NCBI GenBank assembly: GCA_002344135.1
Contig: DDTO01000002.1
Coordinates: 1 to 50,722 of the forward strand
Length of the DNA stretch: 50,722 nucleotides
DNA from: Chthonomonas sp. UBA2362
Lineage (GTDB): Bacteria; Armatimonadota; Fimbriimonadia; Fimbriimonadales; Fimbriimonadaceae
Direction: 5' to 3'
Below the pieces are notes generated by a model, which worked only from the letters and a program-made list of their open reading frames with translations, was not told the DNA's origin and made no database searches. Shown here piece after piece: positions 34,407 through 43,670 of the stretch. Within the stretch, counting starts at the first letter, position 1, and the number at the start of each line of letters is the position of its first letter. The translations under genes were made by a program, and so were the position numbers.

Positions 34407-35315
34407 ATGGCATCTATGCTCGCGTGTGGCCGATGCGGCTCGAAGGTTTCCGCCGGAGCGCGGTTCTGCATGAACTGCGGACAAGCCCTCGCGCCACCCG
34501 CCTCCGCGACCGCGACTCCCGGCGACGGTGGAGCCGCTGCGCTGCCGATGCCCCGGCGCATCTCGCCCGTCTGGTGGGCAATCGGCGCCGTGCTTGCGGC
34601 GTGCGCGGTTCTTGCCGGGCTGGGTGCGATGGGTGTTCTCGGCCTCGCTGGGCCCAAGAAGACCGACCCCGTCCTCAGCCGGGGTCAAGGCCCCGCCGCG
34701 AGCATCCTCCAAAGGCCGGGTGAGCGGACGGCCCCGGTTCTCAAGCGCGATCAGATCACGATGCCCGCCGATGTCCGCGCTTGGCTCGAGCACCTCGAGC
34801 GCATCGAGAAGGCCAAGCAGGAACTCCAGCGGGAGCAGGCCGACGAACTCATGATCGCCATGAGCTCGATGAACGGGCTCGTCTCAGGCTTCGGCATCGA
34901 AGGGCTCCTCGACGAGGAAACCACGGGCGACCCGGAGGCAAGCATCGAGAAGTTCATGCCCATCGAGAAGATGATCGGCCAGTGGAAGGCCCTTCGGCGC
35001 CGCTTCAACGAAGAAGGCCCTCCCGTCCCCGCCGAGTGCAGGGATCTTCGCGACCACTACGACGGCGTCCTCATGCAGGTCCCCGGTGTGATGAAGGACA
35101 TCGCCACGATCGCCGGCAACGTCTTCGACCCCTCCAAGAGCCAGAAAATGAAGGACCTCCGCGAGGTCCAGCGCGAACACCGACAGTACATCGACGAACC
35201 CCTCCGCCGCAGCGACGATATCCTCGGCCAGATTTGCGACCGCTACGATACGCGCAAGTGGTTCGACATCAAGGTCGACTCCGGCGGCATGATGGGCCTT
35301 CCTGGCCTCCAGTAG
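34407..35315 (+). CDS. Zinc-ribbon membrane protein of unknown function
   Basis: About 302 residues. An N-terminal zinc ribbon has two CxxC pairs (CGRC and CMNC, near 8-25). A Pro/Ala linker leads to one membrane helix near 54-77 (WWAIGAVLAACAVLAGLGAMGVLGL). The extracytoplasmic part of about 220 residues is helical and charged (LEHLERIEKAKQELQREQ) and may form coiled coil; no family is recognised. AAGGGAT lies about eight bases before ATG 34407. It is divergent from the SpoIIM gene with a 43-base gap. A GATAAT lies three bases before the ATG and may be a promoter element for a shorter form starting at ATG 34416. Confidence 0.78.
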   Translation: MASMLACGRCGSKVSAGARFCMNCGQALAPPASATATPGDGGAAALPMPRRISPVWWAIGAVLAACAVLAGLGAMGVLGLAGPKKTDPVLSRGQGPAASILQRPGERTAPVLKRDQITMPADVRAWLEHLERIEKAKQELQREQADELMIAMSSMNGLVSGFGIEGLLDEETTGDPEASIEKFMPIEKMIGQWKALRRRFNEEGPPVPAECRDLRDHYDGVLMQVPGVMKDIATIAGNVFDPSKSQKMKDLREVQREHRQYIDEPLRRSDDILGQICDRYDTRKWFDIKVDSGGMMGLPGLQ

Positions 35316-35371
35316 GGAGAGCCGTACACGGCCGACGCACCGGACCCTGCTGACGCGTCAGAATAACCCCG

Positions 35372-35785
35372 ATGAAAGCAACCGCCAAAGCCGCTTGGAC
35401 CGGCGACCTCAAGACCGGGAGCGGCTCGTTCAGCGCGATGAGCGGGGTGTTCACCAACACGCCCTACGACTTCCGCAAGCGGTTCGAAGGCGAGCCGGGC
35501 ACGAACCCAGAAGAACTGATCGCCGCGGCCCACGCCGCTTGTTTCAGCATGGCGCTCTCGGGCCAGCTCGGGCAGCGCGACATCGTCGCCCATAGCATCG
35601 AGACGGTTTGCGAGGTGACGATGGAAAACGGGACCCTCACGCGGAGCCTTCTCCGAGCGAATGTCTCGGCACCCGGTGCTGACGAAGGGGCGATCCGAGA
35701 GGCCGGGGAAGTTGCAAAAGCCGGCTGTCCGATCTCGAAGGCGCTGAACTTGGAAATCGCGCTAGACCTGACGATCGCAACCTAG
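35372..35785 (+). CDS. OsmC-family organic hydroperoxide reductase
   Basis: A 137-residue OsmC/Ohr-fold peroxiredoxin. The two redox cysteines are in HAACFSMALS near residue 54 and AGCPISKAL near 119. GTNPEELIAAAHAACF is the family signature. OsmC proteins reduce organic peroxides with thiol electrons, and the length and residues fit OsmC (YhfA/OsmC-type) rather than Ohr. It stands alone with a 56-base gap upstream. The 174 bases downstream hold an imperfect AGGGAAT/ATTCCCT inverted repeat and the pilB leader. Confidence 0.93.
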   Translation: MKATAKAAWTGDLKTGSGSFSAMSGVFTNTPYDFRKRFEGEPGTNPEELIAAAHAACFSMALSGQLGQRDIVAHSIETVCEVTMENGTLTRSLLRANVSAPGADEGAIREAGEVAKAGCPISKALNLEIALDLTIAT

Positions 35786-35899
35786 CGGCTTGGGGAAAAC
35801 AGGCCGAACTAATAGGGAATGGGGGCCGTCCGTTACGTGTCGGATTCCCTTTAGAGTTCCCTCTTTCGGAAAGACATACTAAAAATGGGTCTAAGGGTC

Positions 35900-35934
35900 T
35901 ACAATGGGTTGATTCGCCCCGGAGGTTTCTCCGG
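35900..35934 (+). promoter_or_regulatory. pilB leader: candidate -10 box and hairpin
   Basis: TACAAT at 35900-35905 is a good -10, without a convincing -35. A CCGGAG/CTCCGG hairpin with a 4-base loop at 35919-35934 lies in the predicted leader. GAGGTAAC follows, just before the pilB ATG. The hairpin could affect translation of the pilus operon. Confidence 0.4.
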
Positions 35935-35959
35935 CTTTAGATGGAGTTTGAGGTAACGA

Positions 35960-37729
35960 ATGGCATTACCGCGCGTGCCGATGGCGCAGTTCCTTCTGCA
36001 GAAGGGCTACGTCTCCCAGGAACAGCTCGACGAAGCTCAAAAAGTTCAGCAGCAGAGTGGCGAGGTCGACCTCGGCCGGGTTCTCATCGACCTGGGGATC
36101 GTCGGCGAGCGCGAGGTTCTGAACGCCAAGGCCCAAGAAGCGGGCATCCCGTTCGTCGATCTGGACCGAGTGCAGGTCGAGAGCAGCGCGATCAACGTCG
36201 TTCCCGAGCGAATCGCCAAGAACCATAACGTCGTGCCGGTCAAGAAGGAAGGCACCACGATCTGGCTCGCGATGAGCAACATCAACAACATCCAGGCGCA
36301 AGACGACGTCCGGATGGTCTCCGGTTGCCGCGTGATCCCGGTGATGGCGGTCCCCGGGGCGATCGAGGATGCGCTTCGAAAGTATTACGGCGGGGCTCAG
36401 ACGAACGGCGCGGCCGCAGAAGCCGCCGCTCCGGACGCTGGAGGAGGTCAGGCCAACCTTCGCGCCGATATGCGCCGCATGATGGCGGAAGCCGCCGTCG
36501 GCAGGACCGCCGCCGACGACGAAGCGAGCGACGCCGACGCCGAAAAGATGGCCGAGCAGGCGCCGATCATCAAGCTCGCCAGCGCCATCATCCAGCAAGC
36601 GATTCTCGACAGAGCCAGCGACATCCACACCGAACCTCAGGAGCGCTCGGTCCGAATCCGGTACCGAATCGACGGCGTGCTCATGGAGGCCATGACGGTC
36701 CCCAAGAACCTTCAAGCGCCCCTCATCTCGCGCTTGAAGATCATGGCCGACATGAACATTGCCGAGCGACGCGTTCCCCAGGACGGTCGTATCGAGGTCA
36801 AGCACGCGAACAAGGATTACGACCTGCGCGTGTCCTCGATCCCGACACCCTACGGCGAGAAGATCGTCATGCGTATTCTCGACAAGTCGAGCGTCATGAT
36901 CGGTCTCGGCAAGTTGGGCTTCACCGACGAGAACCAGCTGAAGATCGAGGAACTGGTTTCCCAGCCGAACGGGATGTTCCTTTGCACGGGCCCGACGGGT
37001 TCCGGAAAAACGACGACGCAGTACTCTGTTCTGAACAAGCTCAACACCGTGGGAGTGAACATCATTACGGTCGAGGACCCGATCGAGTACCAGCTCGGCG
37101 GTATCGCGCAGGTCCAGGTCAACCGCAAGGCCGGCCTGTCGTTTGCGACCGCGCTCCGCTCCTTCCTTCGCCAGGACCCCGACATCATCATGGTCGGTGA
37201 GATGCGCGACCTAGAAACGGCGGAAATCGCGATCGAGTCCTCGCTCACGGGGCACCTCGTCCTCTCGACGCTTCACACCAATGATGCGCCCTCGGCCACC
37301 CTTCGTATGATCGACATGGGCGTCGAGCCCTACCTGATCTCGGCGACTGTCATCGGCGTTCTCGCTCAACGACTGGGACGAAAGATAGACGCCGAGCACA
37401 AGGAGCCCTATTCCGTCAAGGCGATCGACCTGCGACGCTTCGGGTTCAAGGTGACCGACCCCGATGAGGAAGTTACGCTTTATCGAGGCATTCCCGACGA
37501 GAACAACCGAATGACCGGCTACCGGGGTCGAACCGGCTTCCACGAACTGATGGTGATGAACGCAGAGATCGCCGAACTCATCGTGCGCCGCGCACCGCTG
37601 GCCGACATCAAGGAAGCTTCCAAGGCGAACGGTATGAGGGAACTTCGCGAAGACGGCCTGCACAAAGTGCTCGCCGGACAAACGACGCCAGAAGAAGTCA
37701 TGCGCGTCGTCTTCACGGCGGGCTACTAG
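35960..37729 (+). CDS. pilB: Type IV pilus assembly ATPase PilB (GspE family)
   Basis: Hexameric cytoplasmic ATPase that powers pilus extension, 589 residues. The N-terminal 140 residues are a MshEN-type domain (LLQKGYVSQEQLDEAQ; LGRVLIDLGIVGEREV). Walker A GPTGSGKTT lies near 343, ITVEDPIEYQL gives the Asp box, and DPDIIMVGEMRD Walker B. The His box is STLHTNDAPS. The tetracysteine zinc motif usual in GspE/PilB is missing: after LAQRLGRK the Cys positions are replaced (IDAEHKEP). In MshE-type domains the Arg of the RLGxxL c-di-GMP motif matters; here it reads DLGRVL, so nucleotide binding is doubtful. GAGGTAAC precedes the ATG. Confidence 0.96.
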   Translation: MALPRVPMAQFLLQKGYVSQEQLDEAQKVQQQSGEVDLGRVLIDLGIVGEREVLNAKAQEAGIPFVDLDRVQVESSAINVVPERIAKNHNVVPVKKEGTTIWLAMSNINNIQAQDDVRMVSGCRVIPVMAVPGAIEDALRKYYGGAQTNGAAAEAAAPDAGGGQANLRADMRRMMAEAAVGRTAADDEASDADAEKMAEQAPIIKLASAIIQQAILDRASDIHTEPQERSVRIRYRIDGVLMEAMTVPKNLQAPLISRLKIMADMNIAERRVPQDGRIEVKHANKDYDLRVSSIPTPYGEKIVMRILDKSSVMIGLGKLGFTDENQLKIEELVSQPNGMFLCTGPTGSGKTTTQYSVLNKLNTVGVNIITVEDPIEYQLGGIAQVQVNRKAGLSFATALRSFLRQDPDIIMVGEMRDLETAEIAIESSLTGHLVLSTLHTNDAPSATLRMIDMGVEPYLISATVIGVLAQRLGRKIDAEHKEPYSVKAIDLRRFGFKVTDPDEEVTLYRGIPDENNRMTGYRGRTGFHELMVMNAEIAELIVRRAPLADIKEASKANGMRELREDGLHKVLAGQTTPEEVMRVVFTAGY

Positions 37730-37776
37730 GAGACTCTGCCGACAATCACTTTTACGGGGAAGAACAGGACCAAGAA

Positions 37777-39027
37777 ATGGACAAACAGCCACCACCCTAC
37801 GTTGCCGGAGGACCGAACGCGACCGGAGGACCAACGCCCGAAGCGAACGGCCCGGTTTCGCCAGAGCAAGCCGCCGGCGCCGAACAGGTACAGAAGGTCG
37901 GAGCCCCGCGCTCGCTCGAAGACATCCATATCGACGAGTTGCTCCACATCGTCGTCGACCGGAACTGTTCGGACCTGCATATCTGCGCGAACTCAGAGCC
38001 CGTCATCCGCGAAGACGGCGCACTCAAGCGGCTGAACTACGAGAAGTTCACTCCTCAGCAGTCGCAGCGAATGATGTACGAGATCATCGCCGACGAGCAT
38101 ATCCACCGCTTCGAGACGACACTCGAACTCGACTTTTCCTACCAGCTTCCGAAACGGGCCCGGTTCCGCGTGAACATGTATCGCGACCGGGGCGCCGTCG
38201 CTTCCGCGTTCCGGCTTATCTCGAACCGCATCCCGACCGTGCGTGAGCTCAACCTGCCGCCGATCCTCGAGACCCTCACCGAAAAGCCGCGCGGCCTCAT
38301 TTTGGTGACAGGTCCCACCGGCTCGGGGAAATCGACGTCGCTCGCCGCGATGATCAACCACATCAACATGAACCGGGCGGTGCACATTATCACGATCGAG
38401 GACCCGATCGAGTACCTGCACAGCCACAAGCTCAGCCTGATCAACCAGCGTGAGCTCGGCGGCGACACCAAATCGTTCCTCAATGCCCTCCGCGCCAGCC
38501 TCCGCGAAGACCCCGACGTCCTGCTCGTCGGTGAAATGCGCGATACGGAGACGATTGCCCTCGCGATCACCGCGGCGGAAACCGGCCACTTGGTCTTCGC
38601 CACCCTCCACACGAACAACGCGGCCGAATCCCTCGACCGCATGATCGACGTCTTCCCGCCTGGGCAACAAGAACAGATTCGAATCCAGCTCGCCAACAAT
38701 ATCCAGGCGATCATCTCGCAGCAGTTGCTGCCCCGAGCTTCCGGCCCCGGGCGAATCCCGGCGATCGAGGTCATGATCGCCACCCCCGCTATCCGCAACC
38801 TTTGCCGCGAGAATAAGACCCACCAAATCCCGTCTATGATTCAGACCAGCGGCGGCCAGGGCATGATGACCATGGACCAATGTCTGCGCGACCTCTACCT
38901 CAAGGGGTTCATCACCCTCGAGGAAGGCATGATGCGCGCCCAGAACGTCGAAGAACTCAAGAAGATGATCAACACGCCGCAGACCGGCGGCACACCCGGT
39001 CAGCCGGGAGGTCCGCCCCGGCGATAG
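37777..39027 (+). CDS. pilT: Type IV pilus retraction ATPase PilT
   Basis: Hexameric ATPase that powers pilus retraction and twitching, 416 residues. An N-terminal Gly/Pro/Ala-rich extension of about 40 residues precedes the PAS-like domain. Walker A GPTGSGKST lies near 179, ITIEDPIEYLH gives the Asp box, DPDVLLVGEMRDTETI Walker B, and FATLHTNNAAES the His box. The C-terminal PilT-specific segment AIRNLCRENKTHQIPSMIQT distinguishes it from PilB. It starts 47 bases after pilB and ends 27 bases before pilC. Confidence 0.96.
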   Translation: MDKQPPPYVAGGPNATGGPTPEANGPVSPEQAAGAEQVQKVGAPRSLEDIHIDELLHIVVDRNCSDLHICANSEPVIREDGALKRLNYEKFTPQQSQRMMYEIIADEHIHRFETTLELDFSYQLPKRARFRVNMYRDRGAVASAFRLISNRIPTVRELNLPPILETLTEKPRGLILVTGPTGSGKSTSLAAMINHINMNRAVHIITIEDPIEYLHSHKLSLINQRELGGDTKSFLNALRASLREDPDVLLVGEMRDTETIALAITAAETGHLVFATLHTNNAAESLDRMIDVFPPGQQEQIRIQLANNIQAIISQQLLPRASGPGRIPAIEVMIATPAIRNLCRENKTHQIPSMIQTSGGQGMMTMDQCLRDLYLKGFITLEEGMMRAQNVEELKKMINTPQTGGTPGQPGGPPRR

Positions 39028-39054
39028 ACCGAATCGACCCGAAAAGAGAAAGCC

Positions 39055-40284
39055 ATGCCTGTCTATAGCTACACATTCAGGGACGCATCCGGTGGAACCC
39101 AAAAGGGAACCTCCGAGGCAGAATCCGAGGAAATCCTCCGAAAGCGTTTCGAGGAACAAGGCTTCACCGTCACCGAGGTCGTCCAGATCAAGGGCGGGAA
39201 GATGCGCGCCAAGCGCACGGGCCGAGTCAAGCTGGCGAACTTGGCGGTCTTCTGCCGCCAGTTCTCTACCATGGTCGACGCCGGTGTCTCGCTCGTTCGA
39301 TGCTTGGACGTTCTGAGCCGCCAGCAACAGGATCCCAAACTGAAAAAGATCCTTATCGACATCGGGGAACGCGTCGAAGGAGGCGAAAGCCTCTCCCGCG
39401 CCATGCAGCGTCACCCTCGCTCGTTCAACAATCTCTTCATCGGTTTGATCCGGGCCGGCGAGGTCGGCGGCGTCTTGGAGGAGTCCCTCCAGCGTCTCTC
39501 CCACTTCTTGGAAAAGGACGTCGAACTTCGCCGCAAGGTCAAGGCCGCCCTGACGTATCCGGTCCTCGTCCTCATCGCCGCCACTGGAATCGTCATCTTC
39601 CTCGTTTCCTGGGTCGTCCCCCAGTTCGCCTCGCTCTTTAAGGACATCGGCCTGAGGGACCAGGACTTCCCCGCGATGACCAAGTTCCTGATCGACCTCT
39701 CCGAGGTCTTTAAGAAGCAATGGTGGATCCTCCTCATCTCCCTCATCTGCGTCATCTTCGCCTGGAAGCTGTTCGTCAGCACCCGGTTCGGAAGGCGTAC
39801 CGCCGACCGAATCAAGCTGAAAGTGCCGGTCTTCGGCAAGCTGCACCATAAGATTTGCATGGCGCGGTTCAGCCGAACGATGGGCACCCTCCTGACTTCG
39901 GGCGTCCCGATCCTCCAGGCGATGGAAACCGTGGCCGGAACCGTCGGCAATACCATCATGGCCGACGCGGTTCTGGAGGCCCGTGCGCGAATTCGTGAGG
40001 GTGACCGAATCGGCGACCCTCTCGAAGCCTCACGCCTCTTCCCACCCATGGTCGTGCACATGATCGGCGTCGGCGAAGAGTCGGGTTCGCTCGACTTCAT
40101 GCTTCAGAAGATCGCCGACTTCTACGAGTCCGAAGTCGAGGCGACCCTCCAGTCGCTGACCGCAGCGCTCGAGCCGGTTCTCATCGTGCTCCTCGGCTTC
40201 ATCGTCGGCTTCATCGTTATCGCGATGTTCTTGCCGTTGATCAAGGTTATCGAAGGCCTGTCGAGCGGCGACGCCCTCGACTAG
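39055..40284 (+). CDS. pilC: Type IV pilus inner-membrane platform protein PilC (GspF family)
   Basis: Polytopic platform protein on which PilB and PilT act, 409 residues. Two T2SF domains are seen: the first has FCRQFSTMVDAGVSLVRCLDVL near 65-86, the second MARFSRTMGTLLTSGVPILQAMETV near 266-290. Three membrane helices lie near 170-192, 222-242 and 375-398. The N-terminal cytoplasmic segment YSYTFRDASGGTQKGTSEAES is typical. Length is usual. It ends the pilB-pilT-pilC unit, followed by a hairpin terminator. Confidence 0.96.
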   Translation: MPVYSYTFRDASGGTQKGTSEAESEEILRKRFEEQGFTVTEVVQIKGGKMRAKRTGRVKLANLAVFCRQFSTMVDAGVSLVRCLDVLSRQQQDPKLKKILIDIGERVEGGESLSRAMQRHPRSFNNLFIGLIRAGEVGGVLEESLQRLSHFLEKDVELRRKVKAALTYPVLVLIAATGIVIFLVSWVVPQFASLFKDIGLRDQDFPAMTKFLIDLSEVFKKQWWILLISLICVIFAWKLFVSTRFGRRTADRIKLKVPVFGKLHHKICMARFSRTMGTLLTSGVPILQAMETVAGTVGNTIMADAVLEARARIREGDRIGDPLEASRLFPPMVVHMIGVGEESGSLDFMLQKIADFYESEVEATLQSLTAALEPVLIVLLGFIVGFIVIAMFLPLIKVIEGLSSGDALD

Positions 40285-40298
40285 CCGGCTACAGGTAA

Positions 40299-40324
40299 GG
40301 CCTCCCGCCGACCGGCGGGAGGCC
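40299..40324. terminator. Hairpin terminator between pilC and the convergent dockerin-like gene
   Basis: GGCCTCCCGCC pairs with GGCGGGAGGCC across GACC. No strong T-run follows on either side, so termination may be partial. Confidence 0.65.
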
Positions 40325-40362
40325 TCTCCGGTTTCGGAGTGCGCGGGCTGACCGCGCTTTTC

Positions 40363-42252
40363 CTAGTCTCCCTCTAGGCCGAAGTTGTTCGAGAGCACGG
40401 CGAAGTCTCCGATCGTCACCTCGCCGTCGTCGTCTATGTCGGCTGCCTCGACCCAGTTCGGGTCGCCGGGGACGCTTCCGAATGCCGAGGAGAGGATCGC
40501 ATAATCGCCGATCGCCACCTCGTTGTCGCCGTCGACGTCTCCATTGACAAGGGTGACGAACCCCACGCCGGCTCCGTCGTTCGTGATCGAAACGCCCGAA
40601 ACTTGGGTCACGAGCGTGTGGAGGCTCCGGAACCTCAGGTCGTAGGTTCCGCGCCGGGCCGTCGAGACAGCAAAGGTACCGTCCGGGCAGGCGAAGACCG
40701 GGATCGTCTCGATGTGAGACCCACCCTGCCAAAGCTCGACCACGCCGTACTTGGCACGGTGGGTGACCGAATCGAGGACGTACAGTCGTCCTTCGACGGC
40801 GTTCCCGACTCCGCCGCCGTCGTTGACTCGCTGGCTCCAAACGTCGCCCGATCCGCTGGCTCCGTTGGTCCAAGCCAGGATCGTGAATCCGATGGCCTCC
40901 CCCGCGCCGTCGCCCGCCGCCGCGCGCGATCTGGCCACCGCCAGCCTGGCCTTGCCCGATACGTCGGCGCAGGGGAGGCTCGGCGAGGTGACACCCCAAA
41001 GGGGTTGGCCGCCAGCATCTATGGCCGCACCGAAGACGACACCGGTGCTGATCGATCGGGAATCGAATCCGGAAACGATCATGCCATCACAGGTTTCGCC
41101 GGCATGGACGAAGCTCGGCTGGTTCCCGTTTGTTGGGATGACCGTGAGGCCGCTGCTGCCCCAAAGCCGGCTGCCGGCACCGTCGATCTTCTGCACGAAC
41201 GTGCGATTCTGGGATTGCGTGCCCGAGTCGGTGTCCCATGATGCGACGTAATAGGCGTCCTCGTCCCGGCTGTAGGCCACGCTGCAACTCACTTGAATGC
41301 GGCCGGGGGTGTCGCCGGTGACCGAAAGCCCGTTGGGTGTACTCGTCGGAAACCGGACCGAGCCATCCGCGAAGACGTGCTGGATGTAGGCATGTCGGGG
41401 ACCTCCCGTCTCGTACCAAGCGGTGACGAATCCGCCGGCGCCATCGCTGTGAATCGGCGGAAAGGTGCCGTTCTGGACCGATCCGCCCTGCGAGCCATAC
41501 GGCGCGCCGAGAGGACCGTACACGATCGTCGTCCAGTCTACGGCTCCGTCGGAGTGAAAGCGCCGAGAATAGAGATGCTTGGAACTCGTGACCGAGTTCG
41601 TCGTCCAGCACCGCCAGAACATCGCGATCCAGCCGCGCGAGTTGGACGCGACGAGATCGTCCATCAGGATCGCATGCCCGCTCTCGACGATGTCGATGGC
41701 CGGTCCGAGCGGCAGGCCGTTCACATCCAGCTTGCGGACCGAAGCGAGGCCGGAAGCCGTCCAGCCGACCACGAAGGATCCGTCGCTGAGTTCGACCATT
41801 TTCGGCGAAGCCTTGAACCCGGTACCCGACGTAATGGCTGCGCCCAGGGTTCCCCAGAGCAGATTGCCTTGAGTATCGACCTTCTGGGCCGTGATTTGAT
41901 CCGAACCCGAACGGTCGTCGTTGAAGGTCAAGATGGCGTTGCCGTTCGAGTCGACATCGAGGTCGTAATCGGTGGTCGAGGACAGCCCTCGATCGGCGAT
42001 CAGAATTCCGTTGTGCGCCCACATTTCGTTGCCATAGCGGTCGAGCCGCTGAAGGTAGACGTCGTAACCGCCGCCGGCATTGTCGAACCAGCTGATGTAG
42101 CAACCGCCGTCGCTCCGAACGGCGATCTTAGGCTGAACCTGCTCGCTGCTCCGATCCGCGACGACGAGGGCACTGGAGTTGGAGTTCGGCCACTGGGCCG
42201 ATGCGGCCACGGCCAGAGCGACGAACGACGAACCAAGTAATCGTAAAACCAT
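40363..42252 (-). CDS. Secreted repeat protein with C-terminal dockerin-like pair
   Basis: About 629 residues. The signal peptide is VLRLLGSSFVALAVAASAQ. The body (30-480) is a repeating beta-propeller-like array of about 50-60 residues per unit, each with a Trp-containing strand and a closing phrase such as LQRLDRYGNEMWAHNG, QKVDTQGNLLWG, RRFHSDGAVDW and QKIDGAGSRLWG. A carboxypeptidase-regulatory-like segment (VEGRLYVLDSVTHR ... YDLRFRSLHT) follows. The last 60 residues hold dockerin-like loops GDVDGDNEVAIGDYAILS and DIDDDGEVTIGDFAVLS. ATG 42252 has GGGAG upstream. Convergent with pilC, divergent from the MFS gene. Function unknown. Confidence 0.82.
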   Translation of the reverse strand: MVLRLLGSSFVALAVAASAQWPNSNSSALVVADRSSEQVQPKIAVRSDGGCYISWFDNAGGGYDVYLQRLDRYGNEMWAHNGILIADRGLSSTTDYDLDVDSNGNAILTFNDDRSGSDQITAQKVDTQGNLLWGTLGAAITSGTGFKASPKMVELSDGSFVVGWTASGLASVRKLDVNGLPLGPAIDIVESGHAILMDDLVASNSRGWIAMFWRCWTTNSVTSSKHLYSRRFHSDGAVDWTTIVYGPLGAPYGSQGGSVQNGTFPPIHSDGAGGFVTAWYETGGPRHAYIQHVFADGSVRFPTSTPNGLSVTGDTPGRIQVSCSVAYSRDEDAYYVASWDTDSGTQSQNRTFVQKIDGAGSRLWGSSGLTVIPTNGNQPSFVHAGETCDGMIVSGFDSRSISTGVVFGAAIDAGGQPLWGVTSPSLPCADVSGKARLAVARSRAAAGDGAGEAIGFTILAWTNGASGSGDVWSQRVNDGGGVGNAVEGRLYVLDSVTHRAKYGVVELWQGGSHIETIPVFACPDGTFAVSTARRGTYDLRFRSLHTLVTQVSGVSITNDGAGVGFVTLVNGDVDGDNEVAIGDYAILSSAFGSVPGDPNWVEAADIDDDGEVTIGDFAVLSNNFGLEGD

Positions 42253-42307
42253 AGTCGAGCTCCCAAATGGGATACGGAGCGAGCTACGCGGTTCGTTCGC
42301 ACCTGAG

Positions 42308-42313
42308 TAAACT
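42308..42313 (+). promoter_or_regulatory. Candidate -10 box of the MFS gene
   Basis: TAAACT lies about 34 bases before ATG 42348, giving a leader of some 28 bases that contains CAAGGGG. It is the same hexamer as in the leaderless boxes of queC and the SpoIIM-family gene. Confidence 0.35.
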
Positions 42314-42347
42314 TCGCGCCCGGCCCATTTCAAGGGGCCCGATCGCG

Positions 42348-43670
42348 ATGTCGGCAACCCACCAGACGAGCGGAAGTCTCCCCGGGCTCCACCCCGTGGC
42401 CGACCTCACGACGTCACAGCACCTTGCGCTCAGCACGCTCTGGGCGGCCATGAACTTCGTTCTGGGTGCTTTGCTCATGATCCTGCTGCCCGGCCAAATC
42501 CGCGAAATGGTGAGCGTTCAGGAAAGCGGAGCCAGGCTCGGCTTCCTCGTTAGCTTCGGGGCCATCCCCGCCCTAGCGGTGCCGCTGATCGTCGGCCCGC
42601 TCTCGGATAGATGCCGCTCGGCGCTCGGTCGGAGACGGCCCTACATCCTCTGGGGGATAGTGGTCGCGATCGGAGGTCTCGCGATCCTCTACCTCGGGGG
42701 CAGCCAACGCTACTTTCTGCTTTTCATGGGAGGGTTCTTCGTTCTGCAAATCGGCATGAACGTGGCGATGGCTGCCTACAGCGGCTTCATTCCCGACCTC
42801 GTGCCGGTCACCCAGCGCGGCCTCGCGAGTGGATTCATGGCGATCATGAGCCAGGCGGGGACCCTCGTCGGGGTCGTTCTGACAGGGTTCTTGGCCCAGG
42901 CCGGGCTCTATCTGATCAGCTACGCGATCCTGGCCGGAATCCTCGTGACCGGCTTGCTCGTGACCATGAAGTGGGTCCGAGAGACTCCGCTCACGGAGGC
43001 TCAGCCCCGTCTGAACTGGATCGAGCACTTCCGGAGCCTGTGGATCGACCCGCGGCTGTACCCCGACTTCGCCTGGGTCTGGCTGACGCGCGCGCTCGTC
43101 ATGCTCGGCTTCTATGCCCTGCTCCCGTTCCTGCCGTTCTACCTGGCCGACGTCATTCGGGTCGAGAACTGGGAATCGATGTTCGGCAAGCTGATCGGCG
43201 TCGTGCTCGTCGGATCGGCCCTGAGCGCGGTCGTCGCTGGCCGGCTCTCCGATCGAGTAGGACGCAAACGGATCGTTTACCTGGCGAATGGCTTGATGGC
43301 CCTTATGTGTCTGGGCTTCGCGCTCTGCAACACCCTCGAGCAAGTGGTCGGGGTGGCGATCATTTTCGGTCTCGGCTATGGCGCCTACATCAGCGTCGAC
43401 TGGGCGCTGGGCACGGACGTTTTGCCAAAGGCCGAGGACGCCGCCAAAGACATGGCGGTTTGGCATGTCTCCATGACTCTGCCCCAGTCGATCGCAGCGC
43501 TGCCGGCCGGCATGCTCCTGGCCGCATTCGGGGTTCAGAAGGCGCTGGACAAGGACGGAGTGATTCAAGACCACTACACCGAAGCCGGTTTCGACTGGTT
43601 GTTCGCGGCTGCCGCCATCTGTTTGGCACTGGGTGCACTGCTGCTCCGGAACGTCAAGCGAGCCCGGTAG
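42348..43670 (+). CDS. MFS transporter (SLC45/GPH-like sugar or drug transporter)
   Basis: A 440-residue inner-membrane transporter with 12 predicted helices. The MFS loop 2-3 motif is visible as GPLSDRCRSALGRRRPYILWG, like the sucrose/GPH group, and a second copy in the C half as GRLSDRVGRKRIVYL. LSTLWAAMNFVLGALLMILLP begins helix 1. The substrate cannot be inferred; sugars are most common among relatives. ATG 42348 was chosen because CAAGGGG lies upstream and an N-terminal cytoplasmic tail of normal size results; an in-frame ATG at 42267 adds 27 residues. Confidence 0.92.
   Translation: MSATHQTSGSLPGLHPVADLTTSQHLALSTLWAAMNFVLGALLMILLPGQIREMVSVQESGARLGFLVSFGAIPALAVPLIVGPLSDRCRSALGRRRPYILWGIVVAIGGLAILYLGGSQRYFLLFMGGFFVLQIGMNVAMAAYSGFIPDLVPVTQRGLASGFMAIMSQAGTLVGVVLTGFLAQAGLYLISYAILAGILVTGLLVTMKWVRETPLTEAQPRLNWIEHFRSLWIDPRLYPDFAWVWLTRALVMLGFYALLPFLPFYLADVIRVENWESMFGKLIGVVLVGSALSAVVAGRLSDRVGRKRIVYLANGLMALMCLGFALCNTLEQVVGVAIIFGLGYGAYISVDWALGTDVLPKAEDAAKDMAVWHVSMTLPQSIAALPAGMLLAAFGVQKALDKDGVIQDHYTEAGFDWLFAAAAICLALGALLLRNVKRAR

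Noticed and set aside
35815..35850. AGGGAAT/ATTCCCT inverted repeat after osmC as a terminator
   Set aside because: The loop is long (over 20 bases) and the T-run is weak, so I could not support it as a terminator.
37993..39849. 618-codon minus-strand frame across pilT and pilC
   Set aside because: Shadow frame; both pilus genes are well supported.
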